From: CBDCUW01 sp965222745
Lineage (GTDB): Bacteria > Planctomycetota > Planctomycetia > Pirellulales > Pirellulaceae
DNA length: 64,000 nucleotides
NCBI GenBank assembly: GCA_965222745.1
Contig: CBDCUW010000005.1
Location: forward strand, 2,790,001 to 2,854,000
Reading direction: 5' to 3'
Shown piece by piece: positions 36,944 through 46,300 of the stretch; position 1 is the stretch's first letter, and each line of letters begins with the position of its first letter. A program made the translations under genes and the position numbers. Below the pieces are notes generated by a model. The model saw only the letters and a list, made by a program, of their open reading frames with translations. It was not told the DNA's origin and did not search any database.

Positions 36944-37942
36944 ATGCGTTCACCCTATAAGCTGCTCGTTTGTGCGTTTGCATTCACCGTGTTCGGCACC
37001 GGATGCACGCACACGCAGTTGCGTTACAACCACACCCGTCAGGCGAGAACCTTAACAGGCATCTACGAGAAACAGGTTCTGGATAACCTGGCGATGTTCA
37101 GACAGAACCCCAACGCGCTGCCATTCTTTGCCGTACCCAAGGCTGGCCAAGCGCAGGTAACGGATTCAGGCGCACTGTCGGCAAGCCCGCTCAATGGACC
37201 AGTGCACACAACCCTATCATTGCAGCAACTGTCCCGAAGTAACGGAGGCAGTTGGCAGATCGAGCCTGTGTCCGATCCCACCAAGTTGAAACTGATGCGT
37301 TGCGCGTATCGTCGCGCAATCGGCCTCGACAATCCAAATGATCTTTGTACCAACTGTTGCGACATGCAACAGGATTGGGTTGGCGTGGAAAAAACACCTG
37401 ACAACGCGCAAAAAGTATGCTGTGGCTGCTGTCGAATTCGGCCGCTGAAAATGGAGGAAGGCAAGAAGTTCCTTCGCAGCCCGTGTGACAAAGTCGGTAA
37501 TTACTGCGGCACGCACATTCGTCTTTGCAGTGACAAATGCACCCAAGAGAATTTCACTCAACTGGTGTTCACCATTTTGGATTATGCGATCAACGACTCG
37601 GCAGGACCTTATTCCAAACCGCAAATGGACGTTGAGCACTATCACTACAAGAAAAATGAAAAAAATGAATACATCGTTGACGGGCAAGGTCGCTTCGTGA
37701 TCGATTCGATCGACAGGTTCACAGCTGATGCCCACTCCTACACGGTTCCTATTGAAAAGAATGAAGTGGACGACACCGTGGATCCGGAGAGCATAAAAAT
37801 GATGATGCGAAATCAAAAGAAGCGAGTCATAATACCGCGGAAACGTAGCGTCCCTTCACCGACTTCACGGAATCTACTGCTGGAGGGCCTGATTGATTCA
37901 CAAGCACGCGAAAACTTGTTTCTACCTAGCATCCGTCCCTAG
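36944..37942 (+). CDS. Cysteine-rich lipoprotein of unknown function
   Basis: A 332-residue exported protein with a signal ending in a lipobox (FTVFGTGC, lipid Cys at about residue 21), so probably anchored in a membrane. The mature part carries cysteine-dense stretches CTNCCDMQ, KVCCGCCRIRPL and CDKVGNYCGTHIRLCSDKC (roughly residues 130-220), which could form disulfides or bind metal. ATG 36944 has GGAGGG six bases upstream (36933-36938). I recognise no family. It might be planctomycete-specific. It follows mobB on the same strand after a 348-bp gap, so it is probably a separate unit. Confidence 0.7.
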   Translation: MRSPYKLLVCAFAFTVFGTGCTHTQLRYNHTRQARTLTGIYEKQVLDNLAMFRQNPNALPFFAVPKAGQAQVTDSGALSASPLNGPVHTTLSLQQLSRSNGGSWQIEPVSDPTKLKLMRCAYRRAIGLDNPNDLCTNCCDMQQDWVGVEKTPDNAQKVCCGCCRIRPLKMEEGKKFLRSPCDKVGNYCGTHIRLCSDKCTQENFTQLVFTILDYAINDSAGPYSKPQMDVEHYHYKKNEKNEYIVDGQGRFVIDSIDRFTADAHSYTVPIEKNEVDDTVDPESIKMMMRNQKKRVIIPRKRSVPSPTSRNLLLEGLIDSQARENLFLPSIRP

Positions 37943-38011
37943 CCGTGCCTGCCTAAGAGAATTCCCAAGCTGATAGCGGATGGTGGAACTCTTTTGGTAA
38001 ACAACCGATAC

Positions 38012-38038
38012 GCCGGCCGGTTCTTCGAACCGGCCGGC
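38012..38038. terminator. Bidirectional terminator candidate between lipoprotein gene and leuA
   Basis: Perfect 12-bp stem GCCGGCCGGTTC (38012-38023) and GAACCGGCCGGC (38027-38038) with a 3-base TTC loop. It lies between two convergent genes. T-runs are weak (TT on the plus side), so this is a likely but not certain terminator. Confidence 0.6.
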
Positions 38039-38052
38039 TTGTCAATGAGGAT

Positions 38053-38075
38053 TCGCCGACTTGGGACAAGTCGGC

Positions 38076-38079
<4 letters not shown>
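38053..38079. repeat. Palindromic repeat family, half copy C, overlapping the leuA stop
   Basis: Matches the right half of the dispersed palindrome (CGCCGACTTGGGACAAGTCG then GCCTAC). On the minus strand it reads GTAGGCCGAC..., and the TAG stop of leuA (38076-38078) lies inside it. Confidence 0.85.
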
Positions 38080-39659
<1,580 letters not shown>

Positions 39660-39718
39660 CTGACTGGTCCTTTTCAGGCGAGGTCCTTCGAGCGTGGAGG
39701 ATACTGGAAACGAACACG

Positions 39719-39750
39719 AAAAAAACCCGAGTCGCCGGGCGACTCGGGTT
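39719..39750 (-). terminator. leuA attenuator (Rho-independent terminator)
   Basis: On the minus strand ACCCGAGTCGC pairs with GCGACTCGGGT around a CCG loop (39725-39749, plus one flanking A-T pair), followed by a 7-T run (39725-39719). It lies about 60 bases before the leuA ATG and 51 bases after the leader-peptide stop. That is the position of a transcription attenuator, not the end of a gene. A competing pairing GGGTT/AACCC between the leader end and the terminator stem is visible but short. Confidence 0.85.
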
Positions 39751-39801
39751 ATTGCGTCTTTTGTGGTGTGACCGCTGTTCCACGGTCTGGACAAACCCTC
39801 A

Positions 39802-39858
39802 TCACCCGCCTGATCGGCGTCGCAAAAGTAGCAGCGATAGAAGGTTGGTGTAGTTCAT
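39802..39858 (-). CDS. Leucine-rich leader peptide controlling leuA
   Basis: An 18-codon frame, MNYTNLLSLLLLRRRSGG, with six Leu codons of four kinds (CTT, CTA, CTG, CTA, CTT, TTG) within seven positions. ATG is at 39858 and TGA at 39802-39804. Stalling here when leucyl-tRNA is scarce would be the signal to avoid the downstream terminator. It lies between the end of the preceding glycosyltransferase gene (39892) and leuA. It is too short for automatic gene finders. I see no clear Shine-Dalgarno, which is common in this genome. Confidence 0.8.
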   Translation of the reverse strand: MNYTNLLSLLLLRRRSGG

Positions 39859-39891
39859 GGCTTGTATGGTAGGCAGGAGGGCCACACCGCG

Positions 39892-41235
39892 TCAATGGTT
39901 CGCGCTCAAAATACCCTCCGCTGCCTGACGAACAAACGACGGCGTGGCGCGAATGAACCACGAGTAGTCTTCGCCCGTTTCGATCGGCAGATTCCATGTG
40001 CCGGCCAATTCATCGACCGCCTTTTGCACACCGTAACAGGTGCCCTCCTGCGGGTGGTTGTAGTCATGCCCGCCCAAAAAACCTCCCGGTTTCACCTTGC
40101 GTGCCCAAGCAATCAGATCGCTGCGCACCCCTTCGTAGGAATGGTCGCCGTCGATGAAAACAAAATCCAACGACCGATCGGGCACATCGGCTGCCGCCTG
40201 ATCGGACCAGCGGCGGTCGATCTCGTAGCGCCCGGCGGCGAATTCGAGATGTCGCGGCAGTACCACGTTGAAGATGTGTTCCCATCGCTCCTGCGAAAAT
40301 CGAGATTGATGGTCTTGAGTCTGCCGGTATCTTCCCGGTGGATACTCCGCCCAACGATCGACCAACAGAAGTTCCAGATTCCGTTTTTGTTGAAGCAGAT
40401 GCCGGGCGTTGATACCACGAAACACGCCAACTTCCGCGCCTCGAACGTGACCGTCGGGAAGCCGCCGCAAGATCTCGCGCGACCGCCCTTGGATCGCGCC
40501 GCCACAGCAGAGCGCCTTTTGTGTCAGAAACGCCAGAAAAGTGTGGCCGCTGAGTAATTGGTCTCGCGAGTGGTGTTTCCATGCTTTGGTGACGACGTTG
40601 GTCAGATGGTAAAGCTTGGCGTTGGGGTTCCAATGGGAACTCTGTTCGTGCCGGTGCGCCGGCGCCGAACGAAAAAAGATCTCGCGAGCTCGATACCACG
40701 GCACGGGATGCAACTGCCAATGCTGCTTTCGCCGCGTTCGTTTGCTGTGGCGATGCCGCTGCCAGGCTTCCGAGGCGAGCCCCACGGAGGTCCATCCGTA
40801 CGGAACTTTCTTGCCCGCCTGGATTCGGCCAACCGATCGAAGGCACTCGTCAAACATTTCCCCCAAAACGGGCGAACCTTGCCGACCGCCGATCGGCGTG
40901 GCCAAAACCCCGTCCGCCGCCCAGCCGCGCTGCTGATGAGGATTGTAAACGCCCAGGAGATCCCACTGAGGAATCTGCTCCAGCTCCGTCAACGTCCCCA
41001 CGCAAACGGTGTCGGCGTCGACCCAAATCCCGCCGAATTGCAGCAACGCCCAAAGACGCACCAAGTCGGAACGATAGGCCAATGAGATCCCCGCCGTTGC
41101 TTCCAAAATCTCGGCCGGCAAGTCGTCGGGGCCCAGGATCCGCACCTTTCGATTCCAACGACACAGCGACTGCTGACAGATCTCGATCAGCGGCGACTTC
41201 GGTCCTTCCCAATACGAGAAAACGGTATCGTTCAC
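39892..41235 (-). CDS. Fusion of capsular-polysaccharide-type glycosyltransferase and SAM methyltransferase
   Basis: A 447-residue two-domain protein. Residues ~1-240 are a GT32/Caps-synth-like transferase with AYRSDLVRLWALLQFGGIW and the metal motif DAD at 73-75. Residues ~265-430 are a class I methyltransferase of the Methyltransf_24 type: RGAEVGVFRGINARHLL, then LDFVFIDGDHSYEGVRSDL and KPGGFLGGHDY. It probably adds and methylates a sugar in surface glycan. The start is GTG at 41235. It follows a GT25-like gene by 43 bases and may be cotranscribed. The sugar is unknown. Confidence 0.78.
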   Translation of the reverse strand: MNDTVFSYWEGPKSPLIEICQQSLCRWNRKVRILGPDDLPAEILEATAGISLAYRSDLVRLWALLQFGGIWVDADTVCVGTLTELEQIPQWDLLGVYNPHQQRGWAADGVLATPIGGRQGSPVLGEMFDECLRSVGRIQAGKKVPYGWTSVGLASEAWQRHRHSKRTRRKQHWQLHPVPWYRAREIFFRSAPAHRHEQSSHWNPNAKLYHLTNVVTKAWKHHSRDQLLSGHTFLAFLTQKALCCGGAIQGRSREILRRLPDGHVRGAEVGVFRGINARHLLQQKRNLELLLVDRWAEYPPGRYRQTQDHQSRFSQERWEHIFNVVLPRHLEFAAGRYEIDRRWSDQAAADVPDRSLDFVFIDGDHSYEGVRSDLIAWARKVKPGGFLGGHDYNHPQEGTCYGVQKAVDELAGTWNLPIETGEDYSWFIRATPSFVRQAAEGILSANH

Positions 41236-41278
41236 GCGTTGCCCACCCCGGCGGCTAGGTCATCGTTGGTTTCGGGCA

Positions 41279-42637
41279 TCAAGGTGTCGCGGCGTGACAG
41301 GAATCGATACCGGTGCGGCGGTGAGAATAAAGGCGAATGGGCGTGGCCGCTTTGGCGATGCGGCAAGCAAGTTGGGAAGGTTGGATCTTCAGGAATTCGG
41401 TGATTCGTTGTGCCTGCAGCTCGGGGCTCTCCAGCAAATCGTCGTAGGGAACGACCAGCAGTTGAGAGGGATGCAACGATGACTGCAAGTTTTGAAGACC
41501 GTCCCACAACCAACGCTGATGCTGCTCGATCCGCGCCGGATCGATGTGGCCACAGCGTCGTTGCAAGGAGGCGATGGAACGATCCAAGTTTCGCTCGGAA
41601 ACGATCACGCGAAGCTTGTCGCCACAGAACTCTTGCAGCGCATCGCCCAAGCGGCAGAAGTGCGGGTACTTTCCTCCGGCAATCGTTTTCCGCTGCAATG
41701 CTTGCGACCGCTGCGCGGCAATCCAATCTTTCAGTCGGGCGAAATACTCTTGATCGAGTATCACCTCGGTGGTCGGAAAAGGGATGATCGACTCGCAGAT
41801 ATCGGCCAGGTCTCTGTCTTCATAGCCACATTCTCCGCCCGGCTGGTTGCCGTAATAACCGCCCAAGTCGCGTCCCAGGTAGACGCCCAAACCCCACAAC
41901 AAACCGGCTAGCGCCGAAGAGCCCGAAGAATGCAACCCCACGACGGAAACGAACGGTTGGTTGCCCAACTTCACCGCGTTGTCCACGTTCCAAAATCGAT
42001 CGGGAAAATCTCGCCGAGTGATGTTCGATTCGCCCCCCGCCTGACCGACCAACCAATGCCGGGGGCAATAAACGGGAAACCGTTCATCGTGCCGTTCAAG
42101 AAAACGACCGAGATGATGGTCGACATGGTGTCCCTGCTGCCAACGATCGCTGCTGAGATGCCGGTAAACCGCCTCCATCGTCGATCCCCGAAGCGCATAA
42201 GCGTGGGTTCGGTTGACGTTGTGAGGGACACAAACTTCTTCATTGATGCTGCGGGGAGGCACCCGGTCGGCCTTCAGATGCTGGCCGCCAAAATAGAGCA
42301 TGCCCCAATCGTCGGGCACTCGTCCTAGAAACCGTTTGACGTCGCCGGCGAACTTGGAACCGAACAGCGCATCGTCTTCCAGAATCAGAATCGATTCCAG
42401 ACCTTCATTCAAAGCCTGTTCGATCAACCGGTGATGAGTCCGGTAACAGCCCCAGGCGCCGGCGGTGGGACGCCACCAATCGGGCGCGGGCACTTGGTTG
42501 CCATCGATCGCCGCGACCCGTTCTACTTTGGCAAACGGCCAATCCGATGGAACGCCATCAAGAAACCGTTGCCAACGATCCGGACGACGATCGAGGTTGA
42601 TGCAGTAGACACGATCGAAAAATTTGGCGGTATCCAT
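41279..42637 (-). CDS. Fusion of GT25-like glycosyltransferase and sulfotransferase-like domain
   Basis: A 452-residue two-domain protein from ATG 42637 (MDTAKFFDRVYCINLDRRPDR). The N-terminal ~220 residues are a GT25-type LPS transferase, with NLDRRPDRWQRF, AWGCYRTHHRLIEQALNEGL and LILEDDALF. The second part starts VSVVGLHSSGSSALAGLLWGLG, a PAPS-binding-like 5' loop. It has the sulfotransferase-like SERNLDRSIASLQRRCG and LLVVPYDDLLESPE, as in Sulfotransfer_3-like proteins. Together they may add and sulfate a glycan, which suits a marine planctomycete. Which acceptor is used is unknown. Confidence 0.72.
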   Translation of the reverse strand: MDTAKFFDRVYCINLDRRPDRWQRFLDGVPSDWPFAKVERVAAIDGNQVPAPDWWRPTAGAWGCYRTHHRLIEQALNEGLESILILEDDALFGSKFAGDVKRFLGRVPDDWGMLYFGGQHLKADRVPPRSINEEVCVPHNVNRTHAYALRGSTMEAVYRHLSSDRWQQGHHVDHHLGRFLERHDERFPVYCPRHWLVGQAGGESNITRRDFPDRFWNVDNAVKLGNQPFVSVVGLHSSGSSALAGLLWGLGVYLGRDLGGYYGNQPGGECGYEDRDLADICESIIPFPTTEVILDQEYFARLKDWIAAQRSQALQRKTIAGGKYPHFCRLGDALQEFCGDKLRVIVSERNLDRSIASLQRRCGHIDPARIEQHQRWLWDGLQNLQSSLHPSQLLVVPYDDLLESPELQAQRITEFLKIQPSQLACRIAKAATPIRLYSHRRTGIDSCHAATP

Positions 42638-42668
42638 CGGCCTTCCCACGTCAATCGGATCAGCAGTG

Positions 42669-43292
42669 CTAGAGCGGAAGCCGCACGGTGAGCACGTCCC
42701 ATTCAGGCGTCCTCAGCCAACACCAAGGGGCCGACTTGGCCACGTTCACCCAATACTGATTGAACGAATCGCCTTCCTGAAGTTCCAAACCGATCGCGGT
42801 CGCTTCGTCGCGATCTTGAGGAAATGTTACCGGCAGGTTGGTCGGTTCGACCGAAGTGTGTTGACGTTTCTGCAGGTGATTCTGTGCCTTAACCAACCAT
42901 CCAAAGTTGCGTGAAAACACTTGCCCCGTTCCGCCCGGAACCACAAACTCATCGACTCGGCCGACGACGCGAGGATCGCGTACCGAACGGAGCGTAACGG
43001 TGAATCGTTTGGTCACCAGTTCGGCAGGCAATGCTCTTGCCAAAGGCATCACCTGGTTTTCCAGGTAACACGGTTGGCAGGCGACGCGGTCGGATTCTTC
43101 AATGAAGTCGGCCGACGGCGGCGGCGGACTGGTGCACCGTTTGTCGGGATCTTCACACAATTGAACGACATCCCAATCGCCGATGATCACATCCCACTTG
43201 AACGCACAACACTGGCCGCAGGGGCGCCCCGGACCGCTGCTGCACGACGAGCCGCCTGACTCCTCCAGGCTCCTTTGAAATCGGGTTGCCAT
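42669..43292 (-). CDS. Hypothetical cysteine-containing protein
   Basis: A 207-residue protein from ATG 43292 (MATRFQRSLEESGG). The N-terminus has CSSGPGRPCGQCCAFKW and further Cys pairs (VACQPCYLEN), suggesting a metal or disulfide site. The second half has mixed beta-type segments, DVLTVRLPL at the end and no helix bundles. No signal peptide is evident. I do not recognise a family. It lies upstream of the GT25-like gene by 31 bases on the same strand and may be in that operon. Confidence 0.55.
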   Translation of the reverse strand: MATRFQRSLEESGGSSCSSGPGRPCGQCCAFKWDVIIGDWDVVQLCEDPDKRCTSPPPPSADFIEESDRVACQPCYLENQVMPLARALPAELVTKRFTVTLRSVRDPRVVGRVDEFVVPGGTGQVFSRNFGWLVKAQNHLQKRQHTSVEPTNLPVTFPQDRDEATAIGLELQEGDSFNQYWVNVAKSAPWCWLRTPEWDVLTVRLPL

Positions 43293-43384
43293 CACTTGAT
43301 TCTCCCACTCGGTGCGACGTTGATTCGGTTGTTGGAGTTCAACGGCACCGAGGATAGTTCGCGGCCAGGGGTTGGCAAGTGAAT

Positions 43385-46300
43385 TTACTCCGGCAGTTCC
43401 ACCTCGCGGTCCGATTTGCCCGTCGTCCGCGCGATGCGAAAGCCCAAGTAGGGGTCGGCATCGTTGACAGACGTATACAAACGACGAGGCCTCAAGGCGT
43501 TGACCGAACCGTCCGGTTGTGACATCGCCGAAGAACCACAACTGAAGAAATGAAAACGGTCTTTGACAACGTCGGCACAGATCTCTCGTGCATTTCCGTA
43601 CACGTCAAACAGCCCGTAGCGATTCGGCAACAACTTTCCTCCGGCCGACAGAATGCCACGGGCTGTGGAGATGTCCCACGCGTATCGACCCAGCAGATTC
43701 GGGTCGTGGCCATAAAACCGGAGTGTTTTGGCGCCGGCCGCGCAAGCGATCTCCCATTCCTTGGTCGTCAATAGGCGGTATCCCGTGCGATCCAGGTAAT
43801 CGGGCAGCGGCTGAATGTTCTTGGCCTTTTTCAGTTCGGCAAGCGGGGGATAGCACCACTGCTCTTTGTCGGGCACGAACTGTTCATTGAGCCACTGGCA
43901 ATAACGAATCGCCTCATGAAGCTCCAGGTTCACCACGGGAACTCCATCGCCTCGCATCACTAGTTTTTCTTGTTGATGCGATTTCTTGTACTGCTGGAAC
44001 TGCCGCAGCGATACCTCCATGTTGGAAACACCCACTTCACGATCGCCAGTGTCGATATGGATCAACGTGTGCCCCGACACAGCATGCGTCCACTTGTTGG
44101 ACGGCGCGGCTGTTTCCTGAAGTTCAAGATCCGTCTTTGCTACCCACTGCTGTTGGTCCATCCGAAGCAAAATCAATCTGCATATCGAATGAATGCCCGA
44201 ATCGACTTCGCCGCGATACATCTGCTTGGCAAGGTCGATGACCTGCTCTCGCTGCCGAGTATGAAGCGTGGGGATGTGATCGGTCAAAGCGACCAACAAT
44301 CCTTGCTGGACGTCGGGATCCAACGAAGGATCGGCAAGGGACGCGACCAATCGGCTTGCCGGCAGGCGGCGCGGATTCAAAGCGATTTCGACGTAGCTGC
44401 GAAGTCGGGGATCGTCCTGGTTTCGCATGCATTGGTCGAGTTCGGCGTCCTCCTGCAACAGCCACAAAGCGATCGTCAAATTCGCAACCGCCCTGGCATT
44501 GCGATCTTGTTCCACATCCTGCTCAGGCGGGCGCTGTTGGTAGTGATCGATCAGGTTTTCGATGTGGCGAAGCGATTCGGCAGTGCCGGAGGTCTGCAGC
44601 AAGTCGGTCAAAGCGCGCGACTGCGCATCTCCGGCTTCCGGAAGCAGTTCCACGATTCTTTCCAGGTTGCCGCCGCCAAAGGTATGAATCGCTTGAACAC
44701 AATTGTAGATCTGATTCGGCTCCTCCAAGCTTGAAAAATTCTCGTAGCACCAATCGATCAAACTCTCTTTGGCAGGATTGAGCACCCGAGACCACTGCGC
44801 CGACATGGTGGGCGGCTGATCAAGAAGCTCCTCGCCAACCACCCCGGCATGTTCTCGCAGCAGCGGACTCTCCGCGTCCCATCCGGCCAAAGCGCAAGCG
44901 GCTCGAAAACTAAGTTTCGGTTCATTCCGCAAAGCGTCTTCGGCCCACGATTTGGAATCGGGCGAATGCTTTTTCAATGCGTCGCGAATCAGCAAGAACT
45001 CATCGGGAGTGATGCTTGGCTGGCACATCGCCTGCTGCAACAACTCCGCCAGAGATGGACTGTTTTCAGACCCCGCGGCGGTGTTGGATGAGTCTTCTGG
45101 AAGCAAAGCTAGCGCCGCCCGCCAGGATGGATCGAATTGCTGCGAGCGAACCAAGTCCTGCAGGCTGGACCGAAGGTGATCATGGTAGTCACTCAGGCGG
45201 CTCAGCACACCAGGAAGATGTTCGACCTGTCCGGTGCGAAGCTGATGAAGCAGCGAATCGGCTTGACGCTGATCTTCGACTTGCCGCAGATGACGCTGCG
45301 CGGCAACCACGACGCAGCCGGCCACCACCAACAGTACTGCCAACACGGCGATGCGACGAAGGTAGTGGGTATTAGCTGCGGAGATCACATGGTGCTCACT
45401 GGCGGTCCACGACTTGGTATCGGTAAAACACAAAATCGAAAGCCATTCCAGGAACCTTGGCAGCTGGCGCGGATCGGGGTCGCTGCGCCACGCCCAGGCC
45501 CGTTCGGCCAGCCTCAGTTCTGCTCGCCCGCGCCGCGTCTCCTGCTGCTTTCTGGTCAACCATTGCCGCAGGGACGGGACCAGGTAGTCGTGCGAAAGCT
45601 GATAGAACTCGGATTGTCCCTTGCGATCATCGGCAAACTGGTGGCCCTCCGGATCGGTCGGCGTGATCAGCCGCAGTTCCGCGTCAAGGATGCGAAGCAG
45701 ATCGGTGAATTCGCGGTGGCGGTTTTTGTATCCGGAAGCCTCCAACAGCTCCGCCCGGCTTCGCATGTAACCCTTGATCTCCGTTCCCACCTCCGGCAAC
45801 AAAGCATTCAGGACGGCTCGAGCGGCCTGTTGATGAAAACGATGTTCGGGCGAAGACACCCGCGACCCAAAAGTACCTTCCAGGAAAGCTTCGCCGACAC
45901 CGCGCGTTCCACCCACCTCCTGCAAGCTTGCCGGGGTCCACGGCTTGTGCTTCATCATTTCGGCAAACAGCGCCAGGCGGACCGAGACAACATTTCCCTC
46001 TTCCGACAGCCCGCCGACCGCCTGCCGAAGAAAACTCCGCTGGTCATCGGTCAGGGCGCTGGGGTCATCGGGCAACACACCGTAGGCCCGGCCAAACGCT
46101 TCCAACACTTTTTGGGCATGATGCTCGGGAAACAGATCGACCGAGGCAAGGTTGTGTCCTTCGGAAAGGCTCACTTCCAATTCCCGCAAGAACCGCGTGA
46201 CCGCCATCCAAAAATCGTCGCGGACCATCAAAATGCACTGAAACCGCTCGCCATCGGCTTGACGAAGCGCCTGCACCAACAACGTGTGTTCTTCCTTGTT

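Noticed and set aside
39660..39794. N-terminal extension of leuA
   Set aside because: It would translate the attenuator terminator and its T-run. ATG 39659 gives the normal start.
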